This document shows positions 42,540 to 51,256 of a stretch of DNA of 64,000 bases, in pieces. The DNA is taken from contig NZ_CP016020.1 of NCBI RefSeq assembly GCF_001889165.1, positions 3,074,501-3,138,500 of the forward strand, read 5' to 3'. This DNA is from Bacillus weihaiensis (GTDB taxonomy: Bacteria > Bacillota > Bacilli > Bacillales > Bacillaceae). How positions within the stretch are numbered: position 1 is the stretch's first letter; each line of letters begins with the position of its first letter. The notes beneath the pieces were generated by a model that worked only from the letters and a program-made list of their open reading frames with translations, did not search any database and was not told where the DNA came from. The position numbers were made by a program, and so were the translations under genes.

Positions 42540-42608
42540 AGTATCGCTTATATAAAAAAGTCTCGCAAAAGTGGAAAATGTGATTTTACTCATACATAAT
42601 GTATTTTT
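42540..42608 (-). promoter_or_regulatory. ComK K-box and sigma-A promoter of coiA
   Basis: Two AT-boxes: AAAATGTGATTTT (42575-42587, exact AAAAN5TTTT) and ATAATGTATTTTT (42596-42608, one mismatch), separated by 8 bp as in class of K-boxes with short spacing. On the minus strand a promoter TTGCGA (42563-42568), 17 bp, GATACT (42540-42545) follows; the K-box ends 6 bp from the -35. Confidence 0.78.
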
Positions 42609-42660
42609 TACGCCTCACCCTTTGTATGAGGCATTTTAGTAGATCGTATCTGTGCCTATT

Positions 42661-42832
42661 AAATCAGTAACAAGCTGTTTAGGATTTAAAAACTTGAGCT
42701 CTTTTCTAAGAGATTCTTGCCTTTAAAATAAACGAAAACGATTTAAGGTTGAATGGAGCAAAAGTGCGAGACTCCTCCGGAGAATTGGAACAGGTGAGAC
42801 CCCACAGGCGTTTACACCGAGGAAGCTCACCG
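42661..42832 (-). repeat. Inverted dispersed repeat, copy B
   Basis: Reverse complement of copy A at 38477-38613. It carries AAATCAG, AAGCTGTTTAGGATTTAAA, TGAGCTCTTTTCTAAGAGAT, CGAAAACG, AAGGTTGAATGGAGC, GTGCGAGACTCCT and, near the end, GTGAGACCCCACAGGCG and GAAGCTCACCG. It lies between coiA and cls; 42833-42861 holds nothing else. Confidence 0.75.
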
Positions 42833-42861
42833 CTCTTTAAAATATGCTTGTATAAAAAAAA

Positions 42862-42894
42862 GTCATACCCAATAGGAAGACCTATGAGTATGAC
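42862..42894 (-). terminator. Terminator after cls
   Basis: Minus-strand GTCATACTCATAGG and CCTATTGGGTATGAC form a stem with GTCATAC/GTATGAC at its base, followed by T8. Located about 120 bp downstream of the cls stop. Confidence 0.7.
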
Positions 42895-43017
42895 CTCAGT
42901 GTTTAAAAGACTATTTTCTTACTATTAGTATTATTCCAGAGAACGCAGTCATCATTCAAACGTAAAACCATGGTAAATAGGAAAGCAACAACATCTATGC
43001 GAAAACAGTTTTAAAAA

Positions 43018-44532
43018 TTAAAGCAAAGGAGACATTAACCTTGCTGTAGATTCATAAACCTTTTTGGCAAATGAACGCTTTGCAAACTCCTCGTAAATAA
43101 TTTCATTTGAATTCTCAATATCATTCATATATTCTGTAACAAGCTTTTGTGTACTTCCTGTACGATATAAAAAAGCATTAACTTCAAAATTTAAATGGAA
43201 GCTTCTCATATCCATATTAGCCGTCCCAATCGAAGCTAATTCGTAATCAACAATAATGATTTTACTGTGTAAGAACCCCTTCTCATATTCATACACTTTA
43301 GCCCCTGCTTCTAGCAGTTCTGGAAAATAAGAACGGGAAGCATAGTAGACTATTTTCTTATCCGGTCGTTGTGGTACAAGTAATCTTACATCAATGCCAC
43401 TTAATGCAGCTACCTTTAAAGCTGTTAGGATATCCTCGTCTGGCACAAAATATGGAGAAGCAATCCAAATTGATTCTTTTGCTGAGACAATCATAGAGAA
43501 GAAAAGATTTTTAATAACATCCCACTTATTGTCTGGTCCACCAGCAATTAATTGAACCCCACCTGTTTGCTCAGGAGGATGTGATATTTCCATCTTTAGG
43601 TATTCCTCAGAAGATAATTTCTGATCCGTCATATAGTACCAATCTTGGATAAAAATCATCTGAAGTGTTCTAACGGCCTCTCCCTTAATAAGAAGGTGTG
43701 TATCTCGCCAATAGCCAAAATAGCTGTCTCTTCCTAAGTATTCATCCCCAATATTTAAACCTCCGACAAATCCTACAGCTCCATCTATTACAATTATTTT
43801 TCGATGGTTTCGAAAGTTGATCTTATTCGTTAATAACGGAACCTTCACAGGTAGAAACGGTACCATCTCTACCCCAGCATCTCGCAGCTCTTTTATGTAC
43901 TCTTTTGAAAGCTTCCAACACCCTACCGAATCATATAAAAATCGCACCTGAACACCTATTTTGGCTTTTTCAATGAGTACGTCTTTGATACTGTTCCCAA
44001 TATCATCGTTTCGAACAATATAATACTCAAGATGAATATAATTCTCCGCTTTTTTTAATTCTTGAATGATATGCTGAAAGGTCTCAAGCCCATCTGTTAA
44101 TGCCTTTGTATTCGTTGCGAATGAAATCGGGCTATGCCCTAACCGATGCGCCAATTTAAACAGTAGCTGTTGGTGATCTCCCATTAGCTCCATTTTATCC
44201 TGATAAGATTGACCGTTTCCTTCAATCTCTAAAAAAGCTTTTTCATCTGTTAAAGCCTTTTTTTCAAACAATCTGCGTTTTTTTATATTTCGACCAAAAA
44301 AAAGATAAAAGAAAAATCCAATTAGTGGAAACCCTCCTAATACAACTAACCAGGTAATTGTATGGGAAGGATGTCGATTCTCTAAAAATATGACGATACA
44401 GATAAAAATGATGGAGAGGGTAAACAAAACACTAAAAATCCCTACAATACTTTCGCCCCATAGATTCTTGGACATTAATATGAGAGAAGCAATGACAGTG
44501 AGGAAAAGCAATAATCGAAATGTATATTTCAT
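43018..44532 (-). CDS. cls: Cardiolipin synthase (PLD family)
   Basis: 504 residues with two N-terminal membrane helices (including TITWLVVLGGFPLIGFFFYL) and two HKD catalytic motifs: NHRKIIVIDGAVGFVGG (around residue 240) and LHSKIIIVDYELASIGTANMD (around 420). It transfers a phosphatidyl group between two phosphatidylglycerols at the membrane. It lies between mecA and coiA, where B. subtilis has no cls; that is an insertion relative to the B. subtilis order as I remember it. A few membrane-associated PLD relatives could be confused with Cls, but both motifs and the TM pair fit. Confidence 0.9.
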   Translation of the reverse strand: MKYTFRLLLFLTVIASLILMSKNLWGESIVGIFSVLFTLSIIFICIVIFLENRHPSHTITWLVVLGGFPLIGFFFYLFFGRNIKKRRLFEKKALTDEKAFLEIEGNGQSYQDKMELMGDHQQLLFKLAHRLGHSPISFATNTKALTDGLETFQHIIQELKKAENYIHLEYYIVRNDDIGNSIKDVLIEKAKIGVQVRFLYDSVGCWKLSKEYIKELRDAGVEMVPFLPVKVPLLTNKINFRNHRKIIVIDGAVGFVGGLNIGDEYLGRDSYFGYWRDTHLLIKGEAVRTLQMIFIQDWYYMTDQKLSSEEYLKMEISHPPEQTGGVQLIAGGPDNKWDVIKNLFFSMIVSAKESIWIASPYFVPDEDILTALKVAALSGIDVRLLVPQRPDKKIVYYASRSYFPELLEAGAKVYEYEKGFLHSKIIIVDYELASIGTANMDMRSFHLNFEVNAFLYRTGSTQKLVTEYMNDIENSNEIIYEEFAKRSFAKKVYESTARLMSPLL

Positions 44533-44851
44533 GAATTTTCACCTAACTTATTTTTAGACATAATTCCCGTTATACAGGAACCTCAAACCTAACTGGCATG
44601 AAAGGTAAAGATGAATTTTATTTCTTCCTTTCATTGAGTGTATCTCCTCTATCACATCTACTTTTCTTCGCTAGATGCTCAACTAATACAGGATAGAAAT
44701 TCTAGTGTTCCCTAAATTATCGGCTCTTTTACACTAAGTTCATTTTTCCCTTTGCAGGCAGTAAGGGAATCTCAAGGCTTCCACTCAACCACTACCAAAG
44801 CCAAAAAAAATACCGATTCACTAAGTAATCGGCTGGATATCAATGATCTAT
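44533..44851. other. Non-coding interval cls / mecA with mecA terminator
   Basis: Contains the mecA terminator at 44812-44832: minus-strand AGCCGATT and AATCGGT pair around ACTTAGTG, followed by T8. The rest shows no ORF with a ribosome site. Confidence 0.55.
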
Positions 44852-45523
44852 TTACGTAAAGTGTTTTCTCATCACATGTAATGCATTGTCTTTCGCAATT
44901 AGGTTCCCATACTCTTCTAGACGATGAATCGTTACACGAGATTCTTGTCCATATTCTAAGATAATACTTAATGCATTCTCTATATCTTCATCACTTGCTT
45001 CATCCTGAAACTCGACGAATAAATAATACGTTTGGTCAAGTGAATATAAGTGATTCGTCATTTCCGCTAACAAAGAGTATTTTGATAAAGAAATAATATT
45101 CTCTAAATCATTGAACTTAATGACAAATTGAAGCTGCTGCTCCAACTCTTCCACTTGCTCGTCTTTAGAATCAGACGATTTATTAAAATGATGATCTAAT
45201 ATAGATTCTATATTCTCATCTACTGGTAGCTCTTTTAGTTTATCATCAGAGATAGGGAGTTCAAGCTTTTGACCATCCTTTGAAACCTGTGCTTTCGTTA
45301 CAATGACTTCAAGTCCCTTATCCATTGCTTGCACTTGGATCCATAGTGGGCCTTCAACCATAAACTCTTCTTCTTCGTGTACTTCGTCCATCATTTCCCA
45401 GAAAAGCTCTTCACTACGGTCACGATTATACCAAATTTCCTCACGATCAAACCCACGCTCTTCTATATCCATATACGAAATATAAAACTTTACAGTGTTC
45501 TCGTTAATGCGCTCAATTTCCAT
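44852..45523 (-). CDS. mecA: ClpC adaptor protein MecA
   Basis: 223 residues. The N-terminal domain (MEIERINENTVKFYISYMDIEERGFDREEIWYN) recognises substrates such as ComK and ComS; an acidic linker (about residues 115-140) leads to the C-terminal ClpC-binding domain (VIKFNDLENIISLSKYS, YYLFVEF, LEEYGNLIAKDNAL). Promotes ClpCP assembly and degradation of ComK and Spx-related targets. Competence control by MecA and the ComK-dependent coiA promoter occur in the same region here. Confidence 0.94.
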   Translation of the reverse strand: MEIERINENTVKFYISYMDIEERGFDREEIWYNRDRSEELFWEMMDEVHEEEEFMVEGPLWIQVQAMDKGLEVIVTKAQVSKDGQKLELPISDDKLKELPVDENIESILDHHFNKSSDSKDEQVEELEQQLQFVIKFNDLENIISLSKYSLLAEMTNHLYSLDQTYYLFVEFQDEASDEDIENALSIILEYGQESRVTIHRLEEYGNLIAKDNALHVMRKHFT

Positions 45524-46018
45524 TTACTCGACCTTCCCTTCTATATAAGATGTTGAAGGGACAACCCCCCCTAAGGTAGTTGTACTTTACTACACTTTAC
45601 CCATCTTTGTAAAGATTTAATCAATGGATAAGTGAGTGTGTAAGATTCAATCTATTTAGATTGTAACACACACAGTTTTAAACCTTCATTAACAATTGAA
45701 TCTTGTACTCTTATTTTATGATAAAAAAGACTCAAAGGAAATAAAAATGCTTCATTTTACAAAAAAACAGGTATTTACCCATAGTAATCTGTAAACATAT
45801 TTCTTTCTGACATTCATATAATTGTACGAGCAGTTCAAAAGAGTAGGTGGACACACTATGTTTTTTAGGTGATGGTACAAAAAAATCATGTATCGTCAGT
45901 GAAAATTCTTCATAAACTGTGTAGCCCTCTAATAAGTATAGTCTTTGCTTGATAATTGATTCAAGTAGCAACAAATGCATTTTGTGAGTTTATAAAAAAT
46001 GATGAAGAGGGGTAAATG
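45524..46018. other. Non-coding interval mecA / terC with long hairpin
   Basis: GTGTGT/ACACAC and CAATCT/AGATTG arms form a stem at 45636-45671. A minus-strand 82-codon frame (45732-45980) has no ribosome site. No yybP-ykoY (Mn2+) riboswitch is present ahead of the TerC gene. mecA's promoter lies just upstream of 45524. Confidence 0.4.
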
Positions 46019-46690
46019 ATGGACCAGGAATTTTTACTTTCACTACTTATGATAATAGGAATCGACCTCGTACTAGGTGCAGATAACGCAGTTGTCATTG
46101 CAATGGCATGCCGTAATTTGCCTGTCATTCAAAGAAATAAGGCGATTATTTTTGGAACGATCTTAGCCATTGTTGTTCGTATTGTTATTACGATTCTTGC
46201 CGTTTATTTGCTTAACATTCCTTTTTTACAATTAATCGGTGGTGTGTTTCTTTTATATATTGCCTTTCATCTAATTGTCGGTAAGGATGATGATTCAAAT
46301 AAAATTAAAAGTCACTCTTCTCTTTGGAAAGCGGTTCAAACAATCGTGATAGCTGATATATTAATGGGGTTTGACAATGTTATTGCTGTCGCAGGAGCTG
46401 CACAAGGACACATGATTCTCGTTGCATTCGGACTACTTATTTCCATACCGATTATTATATGGGGGAGCAAATTTATTCTCGTTCTTCTTACGAAATACCC
46501 TTTACTTATTTATGTTGGTGGCGGTTTACTATCATTTACTGCTGGAAAAATGATCATTGGCGATGATAAGCTACAGTCATTACTAGCAACACACACTTCA
46601 TTAGTGGCTAGCTTACCTTTTATTACAACGACATTTGTTCTTTTTGCAGGTGTCTTATATCAAACTATCACCTTAGGAAAGCAAGAATAA
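46019..46690 (+). CDS. yjbE: TerC-family membrane protein YjbE
   Basis: 223 residues from the ATG at 46019 (46016 is also possible; GAGGGG lies upstream of both, and the second is better spaced). About seven membrane helices with LGADNAVVIAMACRNLP near the N-terminus and MGFDNVIAVAGAAQGH in the middle, the paired acidic motifs of TerC proteins. In B. subtilis YjbE/YceF-type TerC members help export Mn2+ and load secreted metalloenzymes. Same neighbourhood as B. subtilis (spxA, yjbE, mecA). Confidence 0.88.
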   Translation: MDQEFLLSLLMIIGIDLVLGADNAVVIAMACRNLPVIQRNKAIIFGTILAIVVRIVITILAVYLLNIPFLQLIGGVFLLYIAFHLIVGKDDDSNKIKSHSSLWKAVQTIVIADILMGFDNVIAVAGAAQGHMILVAFGLLISIPIIIWGSKFILVLLTKYPLLIYVGGGLLSFTAGKMIIGDDKLQSLLATHTSLVASLPFITTTFVLFAGVLYQTITLGKQE

Positions 46691-46865
46691 GTTCTCAAGC
46701 TCAGAGTATTGAGCTACCTACTTCACCCTCAAGGAATAGTATCCTGCTAACTACACGTAGTAGATCTCATGAAAACATCATATATTCTTTCCGTCTTATA
46801 ACTATAAAAACGTAAGTAAAGATACTAAATAAGACACGTATATATATAAGAAGGAGGCGAGAATT

Positions 46866-47600
46866 ATGTTTTTCAAACAGAAATTCAGGTATAACAGGAA
46901 GAAATATAAGAAAAAGCCGTTAAAAACAAAACATGTTGTGATCATTTCTTTGATGTTATTTGTTTTTATTAACCTGGGTTCACTTTGGATGGTCGATAGA
47001 ATAATAGAACCTCTTTTAATCACCATGATTAAAACTGAAGTAAATGAACTAACCACTAGTACTATTACAAATTCAGTTAGAAATTCTGTTAGCAAAGTTA
47101 ATATGGATGATTTAATCATTATTCGTGATAAAGGGGACGGATACTCTCCTACGTATAGCTTTAACCAAACTAGTTACAATAAAATTTTAGCTGATGTTTC
47201 AGATGAACTTTCTAATGAATTAGGTAAAATGACAAATCAATTAGATGGTAACCATGAAGCATCAACCACCTATTCAATCCCACTTGGCGTTATAACAGAT
47301 AATTCCTTATTATCTAATTTAGGTCCTGATATTCCAATAGAATTATTTATAGTAAGTGATGTTACTCCAGAAATCAAAACGACATTAACAAGTTCGGGCA
47401 TAAATAATACATTTCTAGAATTATTCATTCACCTAAATGTTGGAGTACAAGTCGCCATCCCCTCTTATACAGATAGGCAAGTTGTAACGACAGACGTAAA
47501 AATCGGGGATATTTTCATACCTGGCGAAGTCCCAGAATATTATGGAGGAAATGAAAATAATCCAGCTCCAATCATTATAGAGCCTAAGAAAGAAGAGTAA
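46866..47600 (+). CDS. yunB: Sporulation protein YunB
   Basis: 244 residues with a basic N-terminus (RKKYKKKPLKTKH) and one membrane helix (VVIISLMLFVFINLGSLW, residues ~25-42); the rest lies outside. The family pattern is TYSIPLGVITDNSLLSNLGP, GINNTFLELFIHLNVGVQVAIPS and IFIPGEVPEYYGG near the C-terminus. YunB is a sigma-E-controlled sporulation protein of B. subtilis, mutation of which impairs spore formation. Usually found elsewhere in the genome, so its location beside spxA/yjbE is a difference. AAGGAGGCG precedes the ATG. Confidence 0.86.
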   Translation: MFFKQKFRYNRKKYKKKPLKTKHVVIISLMLFVFINLGSLWMVDRIIEPLLITMIKTEVNELTTSTITNSVRNSVSKVNMDDLIIIRDKGDGYSPTYSFNQTSYNKILADVSDELSNELGKMTNQLDGNHEASTTYSIPLGVITDNSLLSNLGPDIPIELFIVSDVTPEIKTTLTSSGINNTFLELFIHLNVGVQVAIPSYTDRQVVTTDVKIGDIFIPGEVPEYYGGNENNPAPIIIEPKKEE

Positions 47601-47610
47601 ACATACCTAT

Positions 47611-47648
47611 AGAAAAGGCAAATTCATTGAATCGAATTTGCCTTTTCT
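47611..47648. terminator. Bidirectional terminator yunB / spxA
   Basis: AGAAAAGGCAAATTC and GAATTTGCCTTTTCT make a perfect 15-bp stem around ATTGAATC between convergent genes. Confidence 0.85.
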
Positions 47649-47657
47649 GGTATATTA

Positions 47658-48053
47658 TTAATTAACTAAACGCTGTGCTTCTCGAAGCTGATAAGTACGA
47701 ACACGACGTGGTAAGAAACGACGAATCTCATCTTCGTTGTAACCTACTTGTAGTCTTTTCTCGTCAATAATAATCGGACGACGAAGAAGACCAGGATTTT
47801 CTTGAATTAAATTATATAAATCTTGTAAAGGTAGTGTCTCTAAATTAACATTTAGCTTTTGAAAAATTTTAGAACGAGTGGAAATGATTTCATCAGTTCC
47901 ATCTTCAGTCATTCGTAAAATCTCTTTAATCTCTTGAATAGATAGCGTTTCAGAGAAAATATTACGCTCTGTATAAGCAATGTCGTGTTCTTCTAACCAT
48001 GCTTTTGCTTTTCTACATGAAGTACAACTTGGTGACGTATATAGTGTTACCAT
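47658..48053 (-). CDS. spxA: Redox-sensing transcription regulator SpxA
   Basis: 131-residue ArsC-fold regulator that binds the RNA polymerase alpha-CTD. The redox switch is C10-x-x-C13 in [17 protein letters not shown], and RRPIIID with Arg near 92 is the conserved C-terminal loop. It activates thiol-stress genes and is turned over by ClpXP with YjbH, encoded 10 kb upstream on the other strand. The C-terminus (REAQRLVN) fits substrates for ClpX. A PerR-like box lies in its promoter region. Confidence 0.95.
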   Translation of the reverse strand: MVTLYTSPSCTSCRKAKAWLEEHDIAYTERNIFSETLSIQEIKEILRMTEDGTDEIISTRSKIFQKLNVNLETLPLQDLYNLIQENPGLLRRPIIIDEKRLQVGYNEDEIRRFLPRRVRTYQLREAQRLVN

Positions 48054-48130
48054 GATCCTTCACTCCTCTAGTTAGAATTCTTTGCATAAACTCTAGTATA
48101 TAAAATTGAAATTACTTTAAATAAGAATCT

Positions 48131-48145
48131 CTAAAATGATTATAC
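48131..48145 (-). promoter_or_regulatory. Promoter -10 and PerR-like box upstream of spxA
   Basis: Minus-strand GTATAATCATTTTAG matches the PerR box TTATAATnATTATAA at 12 of 15 positions and includes TATAAT (48139-48144) as a -10. It lies about 80 bp upstream of spxA. B. subtilis spxA has a PerR-controlled promoter, so this position is plausible. Confidence 0.55.
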
Positions 48146-48320
48146 TATAAAAAAGTAAGTATGCATATAGTTTTTGTGTTAAAAGTATGACAAAACCATT
48201 ACAATCTTGTTTAATTAAGTAAATGCACAATGACCTAAACAGCTAAAAGACTTATTATCCTTGATACAAAAGGATTTATTCATTCAACTTCCATTTTCAA
48301 TTAATCGCTTATATTCTCAA

Positions 48321-48902
48321 TTAAGATAAATGGTCGAAAATGTTTTTCTTTGAAGAATCACCTTCATCACGTGTCAAAACTTCCCCTACCGGCTCATAAG
48401 AATCCCCATACCATTCCTTGTCCTTATATGTATGAATCTCGTTGTAGGTTTTCTTCATCGCCTCATAAATCAGTTCCTCTGATTCATCATTCGGTGACCA
48501 GTAAAGGATTTCCATGCTGTTCACTTCGTTTGTTGCGAGTGATTTACGATTGTAGCCTATTGAATCTGCATGTTTAAAGCCTTCACGTTGATAAAATTTC
48601 AATCTCTTTTCCGTATCAGAATCCTCATAGTTAACTGGCTCTACTTCTAAAATAATTGGCTTACCTTTTTTCTTCAGTTTACCAATTAATTTACCACCAA
48701 GCCCTTCACCACGTGCATCCTTTGACACAAAGATATAATCGATAAAGATAAAATCATTAAGCTCAGCATACATTAATACATGATGCTTCCCCTCATCCTT
48801 ATGATATATATCTCCTTTTTCTTTAAGTAATGCTTCCATATGATCTTTAGACTTCATCTCTTCAATGGGAAAATATTTATTGAGCTTTTCATACCAGTTC
48901 AT
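48321..48902 (-). CDS. yjbC: GNAT-family protein YjbC
   Basis: 193 residues from the ATG at 48900-48902 (MNWYEKLNKYFPIEEMKSKDH), with AAGGGG upstream; a longer frame lacks the site. GNAT core: FIFIDYIFVSKDARGEGLGGKLIGKL and EVEPVNYEDSDTEKRLKFYQREGFKHA. In B. subtilis yjbC precedes spxA in one operon and is part of the stress response. Here the same order holds with a 267-bp gap that carries the extra spxA promoter. Confidence 0.9.
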   Translation of the reverse strand: MNWYEKLNKYFPIEEMKSKDHMEALLKEKGDIYHKDEGKHHVLMYAELNDFIFIDYIFVSKDARGEGLGGKLIGKLKKKGKPIILEVEPVNYEDSDTEKRLKFYQREGFKHADSIGYNRKSLATNEVNSMEILYWSPNDESEELIYEAMKKTYNEIHTYKDKEWYGDSYEPVGEVLTRDEGDSSKKNIFDHLS

Positions 48903-49005
48903 GCACGTTACCCCTTTTGTCATGTTGTCATTATTATAAGCGAATTCTCCCACGCTTATGTTTACCCTACTTATCTTTTCATTAAACATTGAATTTATTC
49001 AAAAG

Positions 49006-49122
49006 CTAACTTTTCGTGAAAATATTTGTCTCCTTTATATGATATGTTCGTTCTTTTTTATCGTTCGCTTCTTCCAAAGCATAGGACATTTGGAAACCAT
49101 AATTGTCTCTTTCCATAGGCAT
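49006..49122 (-). CDS. Possible 38-residue small protein
   Basis: Frame MPMERDNYGFQMSYALEEA ending NIFTKS; ATG at 49120-49122 has GGAGGAG about 5 nt upstream. Polar with an acidic middle, no Cys or membrane segment. It lies between yjbC and the opp operon. Not recognised; supported only by its strong ribosome site and composition. Confidence 0.42.
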   Translation of the reverse strand: MPMERDNYGFQMSYALEEANDKKERTYHIKETNIFTKS

Positions 49123-49221
49123 CCTCACTCCTCCAGCTCTCCTTTTGAGATGATTATTCCGAAAACGTCTCATACCTTCATTCCAATTCACATAAAACAT
49201 ACCTACATATAGCAAAAAAAA

Positions 49222-49244
49222 AGACTACCTATAAGGTAATCTTC
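49222..49244 (-). terminator. Terminator of the opp operon
   Basis: Minus-strand AAGATTACC and GGTAGTCTT pair around TTATA (one G-T pair), followed by T9. It starts 10 bp after the oppF stop. Confidence 0.8.
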
Positions 49245-49253
49245 TTCTCATCA

Positions 49254-50192
49254 TTATTTTGCGTATTGCTCTTGATATTGCTTGAATTCTTTATCAGAAC
49301 ACATAACAAAATGACCTGGTTTCACTTCTCTAAATGATACTTCTTCATCTGGTTGGTAATTATGTTGAGCCGGATCATATGTTTTTCTCACACGAGAACG
49401 CTCATAGTCTGGATCAGGAAGTGGAATCGCCGATAACAATGACTGGGTATATGGGTGAATTGGGTTGTTATAAAGCTCATCTGCTGTTGTAAGTTCAACC
49501 AATTTCCCAAAATACATAACGCCAATACGATCACTAATATATTTAACCATTGATAAATCATGGGCGATGAATAGGTATGTTAACCCTTTTTCTTTTTGTA
49601 GCTTTTTCATTAAGTTAACAACCTGAGCTTGAATCGAAACATCAAGTGCTGAAATTGGCTCATCGGCAATAATGAATTCAGGCTCAACTGCTAATGCACG
49701 TGCAATTCCAATACGTTGGCGTTGCCCACCACTGAATTCATGTGGATAACGGTTAGCATGCTCACGATTTAATCCAACAGTTTCAAGAAGTTCATAGACT
49801 CTTTCCATACGTTCTTTCTTTGTTTTTGCTAAACCATGTATATCAATACCTTCAGCAATAACATCAGAAATTTTCATACGAGGATTTAACGATGCATAAG
49901 GATCTTGGAAAATCATTTGCATTTTACGGTTAAATGCTTTTAATTCCGCTTTTGATTTTTTCCCATGTACATTAACACCGTCATAATTTACTTCGCCATC
50001 AGTCGCATCATATAAACGGATGATCGTTCTTCCAGTTGTTGATTTTCCACAACCAGATTCCCCTACTAATCCTAATGTTTCACCTTTGAAAATATCAAAA
50101 GAAACACCATCAACAGCTCTTACTTCATTTGGCTTACCAATATTGAAGTGCTGCTTTAAATTTTTAATTTCTAATAATTTTTCATTTGCCAT
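49254..50192 (-). CDS. oppF: Oligopeptide ABC transporter ATP-binding protein OppF
   Basis: 312-residue ATPase with Walker A VGESGCGKSTTG, signature FSGGQRQRIGIARAL, Walker B FIIADEPISALDVSIQAQ and switch IAHDLSMVK; the C-terminal extension NPIHPYTQSLLSAIPLPDP is the family tail. Pairs with OppD to power peptide import. Two bp separate it from oppD. Last gene of oppABCDF. In B. subtilis Opp imports signalling peptides for competence and sporulation. Confidence 0.94.
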   Translation of the reverse strand: MANEKLLEIKNLKQHFNIGKPNEVRAVDGVSFDIFKGETLGLVGESGCGKSTTGRTIIRLYDATDGEVNYDGVNVHGKKSKAELKAFNRKMQMIFQDPYASLNPRMKISDVIAEGIDIHGLAKTKKERMERVYELLETVGLNREHANRYPHEFSGGQRQRIGIARALAVEPEFIIADEPISALDVSIQAQVVNLMKKLQKEKGLTYLFIAHDLSMVKYISDRIGVMYFGKLVELTTADELYNNPIHPYTQSLLSAIPLPDPDYERSRVRKTYDPAQHNYQPDEEVSFREVKPGHFVMCSDKEFKQYQEQYAK

Positions 50193-50193
50193 G

Positions 50194-51240
50194 TTAATTT
50201 CCCTCCTTGTTTCCAGGGAATTGACGTCTACGACGTTTTACAGCTGCTGGTGGCTCTACCTTAGGTGCGTCCGGATGTAGAAGCCAAGTAGCAGCATAAT
50301 GAGTATCAGATACCTTGTACATCGGCGGCTGCTTTTCTAAATCAACCTTCATTGCAAACTCGTTACGGGCTGCAAATGCATCACCTTTAGGAGGATTTAG
50401 TAAGTTAGGTGGTGTACCAGGAATCGCATATAGTTCATCATCTTTAGAATCTAAATCAGGCATTGAACTAATTAATCCCCAAGTATATGGATGCTGAGGA
50501 TTATAGAATACTTCATCAACTGTTCCAATTTCGACAATTTTCCCACCATACATAACAGCGACACGATCTGCAACATTTGCTACAACGCCAAGATCATGGG
50601 TAATAAAGATAATAGAGGTATCAATTTTCTTTTGAAGATCCTTCATTAACTCTAAAATCTGAGCTTGAATGGTAACATCAAGAGCAGTTGTTGGCTCATC
50701 AGCGATTAACACTTTTGGATTACAAGCAAGAGCAATGGCAATAACAACCCTTTGTCTCATCCCACCAGAAAATTGGTGCGGATATTGATTAAAACGTGCT
50801 TCTGCTTGTGGAATACCTACTAAACGAAGCAAATCAATCGCACGATCTTTCGCTGCTGATTTACTTAAGTTTTGGTGTTTAATAATTGGCTCCATGATTT
50901 GTTTTCCAACCTTCATTGTTGGGTTCAACGAAGTCATTGGATCTTGGAATATCATGGAGATATCTTTCCCACGAATTTTTTGCATTGCTTTATTTGGTAA
51001 TTTTGCTAAGTCCTTACCATCAAAAAGGATTGCTCCTTCTTTGATTTCTGAATTCGATTCAGGTAAAAGACGCATAATTGATTTTGTCGTTACGGATTTA
51101 CCAGAACCAGACTCTCCTACGATAGCAAGTGTTTCACCTTTATATAGGTCAAAGTTCACACCGCGAATAGCTTGGACTTCTCCACCAAAAGTATGAAACG
51201 AAATGTGTAAATCTTTTACTTCTAACATTTTTTCCATCAT
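50194..51240 (-). CDS. oppD: Oligopeptide ABC transporter ATP-binding protein OppD
   Basis: 348-residue ATPase with Walker [13 protein letters not shown], signature [19 protein letters not shown], Walker [19 protein letters not shown] and switch [14 protein letters not shown]. The C-terminal tail [21 protein letters not shown] is OppD-typical. AGGTAGGTGA precedes the ATG. Together with OppF forms the heterodimeric motor for OppBC. Confidence 0.94.
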   Translation of the reverse strand: MMEKMLEVKDLHISFHTFGGEVQAIRGVNFDLYKGETLAIVGESGSGKSVTTKSIMRLLPESNSEIKEGAILFDGKDLAKLPNKAMQKIRGKDISMIFQDPMTSLNPTMKVGKQIMEPIIKHQNLSKSAAKDRAIDLLRLVGIPQAEARFNQYPHQFSGGMRQRVVIAIALACNPKVLIADEPTTALDVTIQAQILELMKDLQKKIDTSIIFITHDLGVVANVADRVAVMYGGKIVEIGTVDEVFYNPQHPYTWGLISSMPDLDSKDDELYAIPGTPPNLLNPPKGDAFAARNEFAMKVDLEKQPPMYKVSDTHYAATWLLHPDAPKVEPPAAVKRRRRQFPGNKEGN

Positions 51241-51256
51241 CTATTCACCTACCTTT

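Noticed and set aside
45732-45980. 82-codon minus-strand frame upstream of terC
   Set aside because: No ribosome site upstream of its start and not conserved in appearance; overlaps probable regulatory region.
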